Shown in pieces: positions 36,301 through 49,500 of a stretch of 64,000 nucleotides of DNA (positions are counted from its first letter, which is position 1; each line of letters starts with the position of its first letter). The DNA lies in the NCBI RefSeq assembly GCF_032854445.1, contig NC_088300.1, positions 16,683,570 to 16,747,569 on the forward strand. The letters are read 5' to 3'. Origin of the DNA: Liolophura sinensis. Its lineage: Eukaryota > Mollusca > Polyplacophora > Chitonida > Chitonidae. The notes under the pieces are model-generated. The model saw only the letters and a program-made list of their open reading frames with translations. It was not told the origin of the DNA and made no database searches. The position numbers and the translations under genes were made by a program.

Positions 36301-37564
36301 GGTTAAGATGGCAACATGTTTTTAAATCATTTTAACTGACGAAGTGAAAGCTATACATTCTGAAAAACTTAATGCAGGGGAGATAATCCATGAGGGCATG
36401 TCCTCCAAAATGCCCAAGTCAATATTTCTGTGTAAATGCATGCATATTATCATCAAACAATGAATTTTCAGGATTTGAACCGATAAGAACGCAGGCTGGT
36501 TTGTCCATCATAGCAAAGTGACCCAACGATCCTGCAGTCTCTATGTACAATTATACTGCGGTTTTATAGGACACTTCAAGGTCTCCTGCCACATAGCTCC
36601 TGCAGGACGCAATGTAATCCTCAACTTGACTATCTCACTTTATTAAGAGAAAACCAACTGTAAAACTCCAACAGATGTTGCAGGCTTTCAAAATATACAA
36701 AACACAGCTGACCAGGCTAACAGTGTATTTGAACATCTCTGTAATAGGGTCTAAGCTTATATCGCCTGACCAATAGAACCTACATACATGTAGTCAGTCA
36801 TTACTGTTCCTGCAGCACTAAAGCGACTTGTAAATAGGAAATCTAACAAAAGATGTCAACATGTCTGAAAACATGCGCTTATTGAAATAAAAGAGGCCAA
36901 TAATGTTCCATAGATAGTCAGGACAGCCTTACAGAAGGAAGGCCGACCAAATATGGGAAAATAAATAAATAATCGCAATTACAATATTTCAGGAGGGTGA
37001 AAGATGTGACGAAGTCATTGCCGACTCAGCAGAAACAAGTACATATGGATATTATCTGCTTGGTCTAATAAATAAAATAATAAAAATTTATGGACAGAAA
37101 TGTGATAAATTATACCATATTGTGGCAGATGAAATTATTGCCCTTGAAATATATTACATTCACAAAACTGGCTAAAGAATAGTATATTCATTCAATAATG
37201 TAACAAAGAAAAGAAAAAAAAAAACAACTGAAAAATATCTAGGTCTGCTTGTCTGGATATGCCAGACTTGGTTATGATTGGACATTGATGTCTCACAGTT
37301 TAAGATCCTATTGAGTCGTTCTGCAGAGTTATATTTGGCTTTTCACACAGAATCAGAGCACCATCTTCAGTCATCTGTCATTAGTTGTCAGGAGTTGTTA
37401 AAGTTTTCAACAGGTGTAAGAGTGCTTCCTGTTCAGGTTTTGGCCCCACATGGCACAGCAGTAGCAGGATGACCGTAAGGCACTGGGTTGTGTCTCAGGT
37501 AAAGTTCTCGGCGAAATCATCATCAAGTACGTTAATCAAACGCGAAGAGTCACAGTTCTTTTCC
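33301..37564. other. Tail-to-tail intergenic region between SYVN1 and SAMD4
   Basis: AT-rich, with no recognised gene or repeat. It must contain the SAMD4 3' UTR (minus strand) at its right side. Open frames at 33788-34063 and 34104-34334 are short, unlike any family I know, and lack splice context. Confidence 0.5.
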
Positions 37565-40500
37565 TCAGAAAGTGGAGTTCTTCTCAGAAACATCTACAAC
37601 ACCAAAAATAGTCAGTGTCAAATTGCAATACATGTACTAGCCATGTTACAGCAGACAGCTATTTCACAGCATCAGGGTTTCGCTCCTGTGGATTCCATGT
37701 TACCATATACTTTTCCTTAAACTAGTCTCAGACTGGTATATACACATGTACATGTGTCTACCCCATTACTGCTTCCCTACATAAAACGTCTAGCAATCTT
37801 AATAAACAAAAAGTGCAAATACAGTAAATGACTGTTGTTGTTTAATTTATTCACTTCAATGTTCAAAACAGCATTTACCATGTACCACAGTTCTCTGGAA
37901 TTTTTCTGAATCTTCTACCTGGTCAACTACTAAAACATTTTTTTCAGTAGAATTTATGCATACAATTATTATGAAAATTACGCTAAAATGACTCGTGTCA
38001 TAAAAGATACAAACTTCATACAACTGTGCATGTTATTTCTCTCACCTCATAGTTCTCTCAGAATGTTTCAAAATATAGTTTGCAGAGGGGGTTGAAAAGG
38101 TTGAAGAATTAGGGCAAGTTTTCAGCAGACCCTGTCTGAATACCTTGTGAATGGCTGAGGGTTTCCAATAAGTAATAGATGACCCCACTTGTAAATGTGG
38201 CCGTATATTACTCTACAGCTGTCAATCATGTGGTCAACCCAGCTGTAGAAATAGCTGAGTAATCTCATAATGCAATAAGCAGAAAAGCTGACAACCTACC
38301 TGAGCTTCCCAGGGCATGTTCTGTCATACTGAGGCAGAGAGAATCCAACCGGGCATTAATCTCTGTGTCGGATGGACTCAAATCTGCAATACGCAAACAC
38401 AGAATACATTAAAAACAGCATTTCAAAGTACTGCACAAGTCACTTTGTTCTGCAATGTGTAATGCTTTCACAATGTTTACTTTCTAATTTTTCTTGCGCA
38501 GTTGTGATGTAGTTCTGCTTATCAGATCACGATTATCGTCATCCTTACATGTCACTTATCTGCTGTGTGACATCTGATGTACATCTACCCAGTTCAAGAT
38601 CACAATTATCGTCATTCTTACACGTCACTTATCTGCTATGTGACATCTGATGTACATCTACCCAGTTCAAGATCACAATTATCGTCATTCTTACACGTCA
38701 CTTATCTGCTGTGTGACATCTGATGTACATCTACCCAGCTCAAGATCACAATTATCGTCATTCTTACATGTCACTTATCTGCTGTGTGACATCTGATGTA
38801 CATCTACCCAGTTCAAGATCACAATTATCGTCATTCTTACACGTCGCTTATCTGCTACGTGACATCTGATGTACATCTACCCAGTTCAAGATCACAATTG
38901 TCGTCATTCTTACACAACACTTATCTGCTACGTGACATCTGATGTACATCTACCCAGTTCAAGATCACAATTATCGTCATTCTTACACGTCACTTATCTG
39001 CTACGTGACATCTGATGTACATCTACCCAGTTCAAGATCACAATTATCGTCATTCTTACACGTCCCTTATCTGCTACGTGACATCTGATGTACATCTACC
39101 CAGTTCCAGATCACAATTATCGTCATTCTTACACGTTACTTATCTGCTACGTGACATCTGATGTACATCTACCCATTTCAAGTTCAAAATTATCACCATC
39201 CTTACATTCTCAACGTACTTCCTTCTTTCTCACTGGGCAAACACATACAGGTAGAACAAATTTAGTAGAACTATACACCATATAGAAATATTTGTATTAT
39301 AGCAAATGTTGATCTTTGAATAGTACTGCAATCAGAAATTTGAGTCTGTTTTAGTACTTCTCACAAAACTTCACCCAATGAAGTGGCTTGTGAACTATAT
39401 TCTTGCTAAAAAGTAAAGGTACACATATGTGGTAAGTTGGTGCTTTACTGATATTTTGTGAAAAGCAGCAATGCAGACTAAACATGTCTGATGTATTGAC
39501 TGCACACTGACCTGGCCTGGGTAGAACTCCGAGTCCCATGTTTGAGGTGCGAAGTGGTTCGGACTGCGTTCTTACTACAGCTTGTTTACCCTGAAACAAT
39601 TCCAAAACCATCTCTATTTACATATCATAACAAATGCACAGTTTATTTGAAAAACAGACACCAGAGATCGAAGTAACAGTTATATAATACAATATTTGCT
39701 ACCTGAAGCATAATATACTATTTTATTCCCACCATAATGCTGGTTGCCATCGTATAAGTGAAATATTCTTGAGTACGGCGTTAAACACCAATCAAATAAA
39801 GAAATAAATAATATACCATTTTAAAAAAAAAAGTAGTGGACATTCCATAAAAATGACCCACACACATTAACATTTCTAATCACATAATCAGCTGATCGCT
39901 AAAGTTAAACACAGAGAAAACGAATGAAAGAGAAGTTGTAAGTCTTGCATTAATCACTATAAGAAAACTGACAAAGTAGACTGCAAATTTTGAAACAATC
40001 CAATTTGCACGCTATCAGGACACGTCTTGAACAGCCTAATTCACGGCTTATGTATTCATATTTATACACTCATATTTTCGAGTAATATGAACACGAAGTG
40101 AAGTATTCCCAACTTTTATGTTGAAGTACATAACCAAAACCTTTTAGCATATCCATAATGTCCAGAAAATGTTTTGCATAAACAATGTTGCAGAAAATGG
40201 AAAGCAATCGGTGATGTTTTGTACAAACCTCAAAGAGGCCTGGTCGTGAAAACATGGCCGGGTTGACAGAGTGGTTTCGACTGAGTGGGCTATGGCCGCT
40301 TGTTGTTCCTCCCACAATGGACCGCTTAGAACCAAACTTCCACTGGGTCATGACATTCTTGTGAGGATGACCTGTTCTTTGGCACGTGCGATTGGCTAAT
40401 ATAGGATAAGTGTTTCCCCACCTGTTAAAAAATCATACACAAAGTACTGATCCGCAGATTGATTCATGGATGTTTAATGCCGTGCTCAAGATTGTTTCAC

Positions 40501-43500
40501 TTACTCCAGCACTGACTGAGCGAGCGAGGTTCCTTGGTTAACAGATGCTTCAGATATTGTAAAGTTAGCAATGAAGATGCCACTGATATTATAATGTTTG
40601 CGAACTGGGCTTTTCTAGAATTTTAACATTTGCTTAAATTGAACTTATGTAAACAATTCTGCAAAAATATCACTAAAAATATCAAAGTTTAAAGAAGTTA
40701 CTTTAAACATTCAAAATTCCATTTTTTACAGATCCATAAAGTTTACATTTAGTTACCCTTTTCTCTTGCTGTGATCTAAACTGTATTTGAGTTGTGATGG
40801 AGGGCAAATTCTCTGTGCTTGCTGTTTTCGGGTTGCAAGAAGCTTCTTCTGTTTCTGGCTGAAGGCCTACAGCAAGAGAGATTATGTGAATGACAGCCAA
40901 ACACCGTTTCAACATATGTCACTGACATATTTTACTCTTTGTCAAGTCATGAAATTGGCCAATTCAACCAATGCAGTTTTGTCGGCAAAATCAACTTAAA
41001 AATGTGTGTAAATTGCACTTAAAGAGGCTCTTTCAAATGCGAAAAGATTGAGGAAATAGGGTAATGTCTAAATTGTTAGTAGAGGACTACTAACGTTTAC
41101 ATGTTCTTGTCTTTTGAGTAAAACAATGACAATAAATATAAGAATTAAAAGAGACATAATGCTGATAAAAGATAATGGTCAGGCTTGTCACAACAGGCGG
41201 GTTTATTTGTTCCTACTTAGTAGCTGTCAGGGTGGTAACCAGCTGAGAGGGAGACACACAGCCCACTCTCAACTTAAAGTCTTTCAATCTTTCTTGAACT
41301 TAACTACTTGGATCTGGTTACAACACTTATAAGAATATGCCAGTTTTTCATGCAAATACAGTACTTCAGAGAACTAAAATATTACTTTCCCTTAAATTAA
41401 ATATTCATTCATTTTAGTAACTTTCAGCAGCTAAGTGAATATAACTTTTCACATTTACTAGTATTTTTACTTTTTTTCTTGTGCCCGTACACATAAAAAG
41501 AAGACTTTGTGTAAGAAAAGTTATTACACCCAACATTTCTCAGACTGATCATACCTTATAACCGATACATTTGTCTAGATGAATAGCTTTCCACATTACT
41601 TTAATGGTGTCTTTATTTCTTCACTTCTGCCAGTAGGCACAGAATTATAGAAAATGATGTGCAAGGTAAGAGAAAACACCACATCTAACATTTCACAAGA
41701 AACTTGAATTGTAGGACTGATCATACCTCGTGATTAATACATTTGTCTATGAGGCTAAGATATGCACTAAAACAGTCTTCGTCTGGACCTCGTGTTGACA
41801 CCAGCAGCTGTGTACACACTACAAAACACAACAAGAGTTGTTGCAACAGCTTGCATTAATATATTCATTTAATTAATAAAGTAAAATATTTTGAACATGT
41901 AGAAACAAATTTATGGAATCCTCAAGACCTGTAAGTGTAAATGAACAATTTCTTATGTTTGGCAGCCCATGTTTCTAAACATATTGTCAAAATGTGCATG
42001 GAAGTGGGAAGGTCTTTCAGCAACCTGCGGATGGTCATGGGCTTCCCTCGGGCTCTGTCGAGTTTCCTTCCACCATAACGCTGGCCACCATCATATTAGT
42101 GAAACATTCTTGAGTACGGGGTAAATCACCAACCAAATAAATAAATAAATCAAAATGTGCAAACATTTCAGGGGAGACAAGCACTCCTTGTTAACATTAA
42201 ATGGACAGTTACCTCCCCTGATTGTGTAGAACGAAAAGTAGTTTGTTGTAATGCTGTGTAAGACAGTATGAATTGCATAAAACACAAAGCTAAGTGCTGT
42301 ATTGTTACCTTTTCCCATGAGTCGTGTAAATTGCCCCGGGAGATCTCCCTCAGGGATAGTTGTGGAATCACCCTCCGCTGATGGGGAGGAAGGAGGGGAT
42401 ACATTTGTTTGGGATTTTATTGAGCTTGCATCCCCACTGCAGCCTGGGTGGTCAGAGGGCAGCTCAGACAGCTTGCATGGGCTATACTGTTTTAGCGGAG
42501 TGTTCAGCATATTCTTCATTTCAGTCAGTGCATTCTTAATTGACCCGCCATCCATAATGTCCTGGGTTAACAGTAAATACAAAGCTCTTACCATAATTAT
42601 AGAACCTCTATACATGAATCAATGTGACATAACATGGAGTATTCTTAGAGCACAAGCACATATTACACATTTCCAACAAGAACAGAATGGGTCTCATCAA
42701 CACTCTACACAGGGAAGCAAATGTTGATGAGACAGATGGGACCTCTACTTACTTTAATAACAATACCAGCTACGATAATCATGATCTCTTGAACTGTTAT
42801 TGAAAACAACTGGTACTGTTATTCAAGCAGCTACAAGGCACTGCTGTCACACCAAATTTGCTTCCCTTTGCAGAGGGCTTGCATTAGGGCATCTCCTTCC
42901 TTGGATATCCTTGGTCACAACAATTCAGTACTCTACCAAGAATGTAAGTGTCATCATCAATTAAAATTTCAACAAATAAAAGAACAGGTACATTTTTTTT
43001 TACTTTACCCTTCTGAGTGGACATATACTTGTTGGTAGAATATTTACATCTCAGGAAATCATAAAAACCGATTCTGTTGACAATGTGAGTAACAACTCAC
43101 CTTCTCTAGGTTTCGTAGCATTTCCTGTCTGGCCTTTAACTTGTTTATATTCACAACAATCTTATGACGAGCTCCTTTGGTAACATTCTGAAAAGAGACA
43201 AATGAACACACATTCATTCAGCTGCATATTTTTTTTTTTTCCAACATATTTATCTCCTCTGGAATTAAGTATGTTCTAATGAAACTACAATGACTATCAT
43301 CCTGAATCAGACCCTCGGATGGCTGTGGGTTTCCCCTAGGTTCTGCTTGATTTCCTCTCACCATATTACTGCCCACAGTTGTATATATGAAATATTCCTG
43401 AGTAACGCCTAAAACTCCAATCTAATAAATAAAAAAATCATCCTGTACCAAAATTAATGCACAATTTTAATCTTTGAAGTAGCATACTTAAAACTTGCCA

Positions 43501-46500
43501 GGATGTTTAAATAAGGATAATACCCCCTAAGTTAATATCATCACTCCTTACATTCCAAAGAATTGAGAGCAAAATGTGAACATGCAAGTGGTAAATACAT
43601 GTGATATTACATCTCTAATGGTTTCAAATATCCAATAACTAAACTGAAGGCTCTATCAAAATTAACAAGCCAATTTCTCACAACACAATAATGATGAACT
43701 CCAAATGTGTGTTTTTAGGCTAGGTTGCTGAAGATACATTGAAATGCAATATGCATTCGTGTGGAATGTGTAGTGCTTATATAATCTGAATGCCATGCTT
43801 TTGCATGAAAATAGAAGACTTCAGAGTCTTGGTGTTTTTAAATTACAGGGAAAATAGGAGAAAATTGGAAATGAGACAACCTGATTTCCAATTCTAGCTA
43901 GATCTATGCTCAGACATGCCTTTTTTTATATACCTTATACATAATAATGATGCTAAATTAAAGACAGCCCTATTTCCAGCAAATTTTTCACAAATATATC
44001 ATAAATAAACTTTTCATAATTAGACAAAAAGTTAATAAATCAATTTCTACTCCTCTCCAGGCAGAAATCTAAACCACATATTTGTTAAATTCATAAACTG
44101 GGCTGATGAAAGAAGCTAACTCAGCACGATCCATTGTTGTCATTTCATGCGCTGCTGGGTTTATTTTAGCTTCATATCCTACTTTAGGCAGGTTTCCGGT
44201 CTAATTTTAGACCTGGAGCATGACAAAATCAGTGAAGTTTTTACTCAGCACAGCTCTAAACCTCACACACATGTGAAGCCTACATGTACACCTGTCAGTC
44301 GCCTACACACTGTATACTGTTATTATATAACTACACTTCTGGAGACAATATCAACTGTCAGATGATTACATCCTTTGATTAATCATGCAAGATCTAACAT
44401 ACATGTATACATTTCATTAGATGATTACATCCTTTGATTAATCTTGCAAGATCTAACATACATGTATACACTTCATTAGATGATTACATCCGTTGATTAA
44501 TCTTGCAAGATCTAACATATATGTACACACTTCATTAGATGATTACATCCTTTGATTAATCATGCAAGATCTAACATACATGTATACACTTCATTAGATG
44601 ATTACAGCCGTTGATTAATCTTGCAAGATTTAACATACATGTATACACTTCATTAGATGATTACATCCTTTGATTAATCTTGCAAGATCTAACATACATG
44701 TATACACTTCATTAGATGATTACATCCTTTGATTAATCATGCAAGATCTAACATACATGTATACACTTCATTGGATGATTACATCCTTTGATTAATCTTG
44801 CAAGATCTAACATACATGTATACACTTCATTGGATGATTACATCCGTTGATTAATCTTGCAAGATCTAACTTACATGTATACACTTCATTAGATGATTAC
44901 ATCCTTTGATTAATCTTGCAAGATCTAACATACATGTATACACTTCATTAGATGATTACATCCGTTGATTAATCTTGCAAGATCTAACTTACATGTATAC
45001 ACTTCATTAGATGATTACATCCTTTGATTAATCTTGCAAGATCTAACTTACATGTATACACTTCATTAGATGATTACATCCTTTGATTAATCATGCAAGA
45101 TCTAACATACATGTATACACTTCATTGGATGATTACATCCTTTGATTAATCTTGCAAGATCTAACTTACATGTATACACTTCATTAGATGATTACATCCT
45201 TTGATTAATCATGCAAGATCTAACATACATGTATACACTTCATCTCTAACTTCTTCCCCCTCTCGTGCAATGGTATCATTTACAGCCTTTACCACATCAA
45301 GGCGAAGCACTATACCCTACAGCGTCCAACATGATCATAAAACAAACACAGTGACATCCAGTGACACAAAGCAATATATAAAGTAAAAAATCATATTGAT
45401 ACAATGTATCTACTTGAGAGAAAATGTCAGAATGAACTACATGTATGGTCTAATTACTACACTTCATTCACCGATACCATATCATACAACACAAACAAAT
45501 TTACAAACTTTTCTTTGTCATATCTGAAACGCATGTACATTTATGAACAGATTTATTCAATGAACATTAATATTAACAAATTAAACGTTAAAACAATTAA
45601 AATTAAAAACATGGTATTTATTAAATAATAGATACATAATATTACATTATAAACAAATACAGATTCATACACTACCATATCAAATTCTCAACAACTATGA
45701 CCAGTAAAGTATAACTTTAGATGCAATTTGAAAACATAATTCACAAGACATATAGATTAAAATGTATATTGCAGTGAAGGCCCTACATGAAGTTCACAGA
45801 AATTATATTTATTTATTTATCTGATTGGTGTTTCACACCTTACTCATAAATATTTCACTTATATGACGGCGGCCAGCATTATGGTGGGTGGAAACTCGGG
45901 GGAAACCCACGACCATCCGCAGGTTGCTGACAGACCTTCCTACTTACGGCCGCAGAAATCATAAAATAATGTACCCACATCAAATAACATTCCAATAACA
46001 TACCAAACCATGAACTATGTTTGTTGTCAAATTTGTTAAGGATTTTAATTATAGTACGGGTTTGTAATTGATGATAAAGACAAATTATATTAAGTACATC
46101 TATGTTATTACCTGGGCCTCTAGCCACTGCTCTGTAATTCCTAACATGTCCTCATAGGTCAGTTGCTGGAAAAGGTAGGAATATTTGTGGAGACGCAAAG
46201 TTTTCAGCCATATGGGAACATCTGAAATAAAAATATCACAGTGAATTAATCAAGCAGTAAGGACTAAAATCATACTGTGGGTGTTTTCTCTGATTGGATT
46301 ATAAATTGTAAAGGGACTGAGACTGTCCCAATACTTTGAAAAAGAAAACCAACATATATATTTCTGATGTAGTTTGATTGTGCCAAGTGAAGTACAAGTA
46401 CAAAACATACATGCTGGAACAAAGTGGAAGTATTTATCTGAAAATATGCATATTATTTCCATTTTCTGAATACCAGTTCCTTGAGTCACATGGCTGACTC

Positions 46501-49500
46501 TTCGAAGAAAATGAAATCGTGGTGGTGAAATACCAATCAGTGTTCAAATGCAGAAGAATTCTGACTAAACTTCGTGGCAGCTAAACTAGCAAGTCCTACG
46601 ACACTCAGTTATGCAAGCTGGTGAGTGAAAATTTTACAAATTCAATGTTTACCTCTCATACCACTTCCATCTTCCAGGAAGCTGTTCCTAACAGGCTGGG
46701 GACCATCGTCATGATGGGAGTCACTTCCGCTGCCTGATGATGTCACGCTGCTCTGAGGGGGACAAGGGAGCGTGATCTGAGGTGATGGATTTGGAGCGAC
46801 TTAGTCGAGAAAACTGCTTGTCATTGGATCGTAGCCAGTCAGAAACATTGTTCAGAGGCTGCATGGCTGGTGTGACGGACAAAGTGTGACATAACTGTGC
46901 ATGAAGATTTTGGTGAGTGTTGTCTGAAAGAGAAAAACATACTGTTCTAAAAAAACACTGTGTGAGGAGGAGACTAGTACGATTTCCATGCAAATGGGCA
47001 TCAGTAGCCATCAGGGAAACAATGACACCTTTTACTGGTAATGATACAGTAGTAACATACATAATAGATGATCTTATGAAAGACAACATCAAATGTTTCG
47101 CAGTTTTGGTATTAATCATACTTACTGTGTTGTGGTGGAGCTGGAGATCTGAACTGGGAGGGTGCGGAGGTAGTGGCATGTAGCGGGATATGGCCACCCC
47201 TTGCCCGGTGCAGAGCACTGCTTTCCGAAACACCATTAACAGTCAATTGTGAACCCTGGTTACTATGGTTACTGAGATTGGTGGCGGACAGACTGCCACC
47301 ATTAAGGACGATTTCTGCAAGCCTGTGAGTGTCACTATTATCCGGCTCCTCCCAAGACGTGTGGGGCCCACTTGTGTGGAGCCCTTGGAGAGAGCCATTG
47401 GTTGTGGGGTTGGTAAAACCACTGTCTTTAGGAGGGCAATATGCTGAAAACTCGTTATTTGGGTGTGACTGGTGATAGATGCTATACTTCTCCTCCAAGT
47501 AGCCCAGCCATAACGTGAACTTTGACCTCTCCTCACTAGTCATGGCCGGATGGATGAGCGAGTAAGACAGCAACTGTCTACTCTCTTCTATGTGCACACC
47601 ATTTTCAATGGAGTGTGACAGCACTTTAGGAATGATATTCAAGTACTCCCCTTTGGCCCGCTCATTTCCCGCTCGGAGTAGAAGCATGTGATGAAGTAAG
47701 TCTGTAATGATTTTATCTTGGGGTTCATTGCACAAGCGACTGATGAACACTGCAAACAAAGAAAATAACATAAATTCAAAATATTTATTTTTGTATTTTA
47801 TTGGTGTCTTATACTCTGCTCAAGAATATTTCACTTATACAATATTGGCCACCCTTATGGTGGGAGGAAATTGGGTGAAACCCACGGCCATCCGCAGGTT
47901 ACTGGAAGGCTCCTGGGTCAATGCGCGGTGCTGGCATGCTAAGCCCCTCGGGAGAGGAGGCCCCAGTTTAAACTATACAGTGACAAGTGTTTGTGTATCA
48001 GATAACTTGACAGGGATATGCATTATGCTACAATACATCAGAAATCTGGGCTGGATCAGCCACAGGCCACATAACCACTGCAAGACAGCATGTTCTATTT
48101 CAGGAAGGTTACACTTCAAAGATACACGTTATGATGTACATGCCTATTAAAACTCCGCCACAAAGAGCATATATATTCACATATAATACAGTATGCTTAT
48201 TCCCACTATTTAACTTTATATTTTGAATCACTGGCTTGACTAATGTTTACATCCTTTGTGTTGTGTGAACACCAGAATATTGTACTGCAGCACAGAGCAG
48301 CGGTAAATGATAATACCACACAGGAGGTGTGTACATGTACGTGTAGCTGTGCGGCTGCCAGGTGAAGATGACTCATGCATGCCTAAAGACAGGTAAAGAG
48401 AGAAGCAGTGTAAATATGAGAGGGGGAACAGGCCAGAAAACACAGCTATTCTATAGGCTGCTCCTGTCCCCATCCACAGGCCCATGGGCACAACATTTAA
48501 GGATAATATCTCCTCCCACACTCGAGTGCTGTATTTGACCTAAAATTTTGAATATGGCTGTTTACTCATTTTTGCCTGATTCTGAGGGTTCTATCCGTCT
48601 TAGGAAAACAGTTTATGGTTTGTTTGGAAAGTGGGATTGTATCCAACTGGGAAAATATCAATTTCAACACCATATGCAATTTAAGACTTTTATTTGCCTC
48701 TAAAATGCATAAGTTTTGCCATCTGAATTTTCAGGGCATATACAGTATTAATTAACGTCATCACTTTAACATCTGTGGAGCCAACAGAAAATGTATGTGT
48801 AATGTAAAATAATGCATTGTTTTGGTGAAAATAAGCCAGGAGATACAAGTAGGTCATATCTTTTAGCTCAGCCGTTTACATAAGTCAATCTGTCAGCAGA
48901 GATCTTGATAGTTACTTAACATCTGAATCAAATTAAAAGAAAGGGAGTTGAATTGCAGAAGTGGTTATTGTTTACAAGGCAATCCAATTTATAATTTCTT
49001 ACTGGTGATGAGAAATCAAGACAAGTTATCTAAAGATTTCATGTTACAGATCTCAAATGTGTACAACAATCATTAACTTCTGACAAAATGTGGACTCGTC
49101 TAGATACACCGACATAATGTCAAATAATGAACATGTGACATTTCTGAGCAGCTCGCCACATTATGAACAAATCTAGAGCTTTGAGAGCTGATACAACATA
49201 CAAGGACATAACAAAGAAGAAAACTAGAAAATCAGATGTCAGAAATACCTCACTTCCATCCTCCAACATTTCCAAAAATAAAAGAAAAAAAACCCTTTAA
49301 AGAAAACCATAAGTTAGAAGAAATGACAGGACATCACGTTGCTTCATATAAATTGTGTCTTGGCCATTCGCAGTGTGCATTGATTGCACTACTAGTACAA
49401 CTTCGTTGAGAGGGGTATAATAAAATTAAATTGAACACAAAAATATTTGGCTGATTTGTTATGACATCAGTCATAATAAGACTTGAATATCTGTCTAAAC

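Noticed and set aside
4357-45243. CRISPR arrays suggested by the regular repeats
   Set aside because: The repeats are contiguous minisatellites without unique spacers, in a eukaryotic genome.
46721-47236. A separate 171-codon gene inside SAMD4
   Set aside because: It is exon 3 read through its acceptor on one side and across the frame break on the other; the conserved residues belong to SAMD4.
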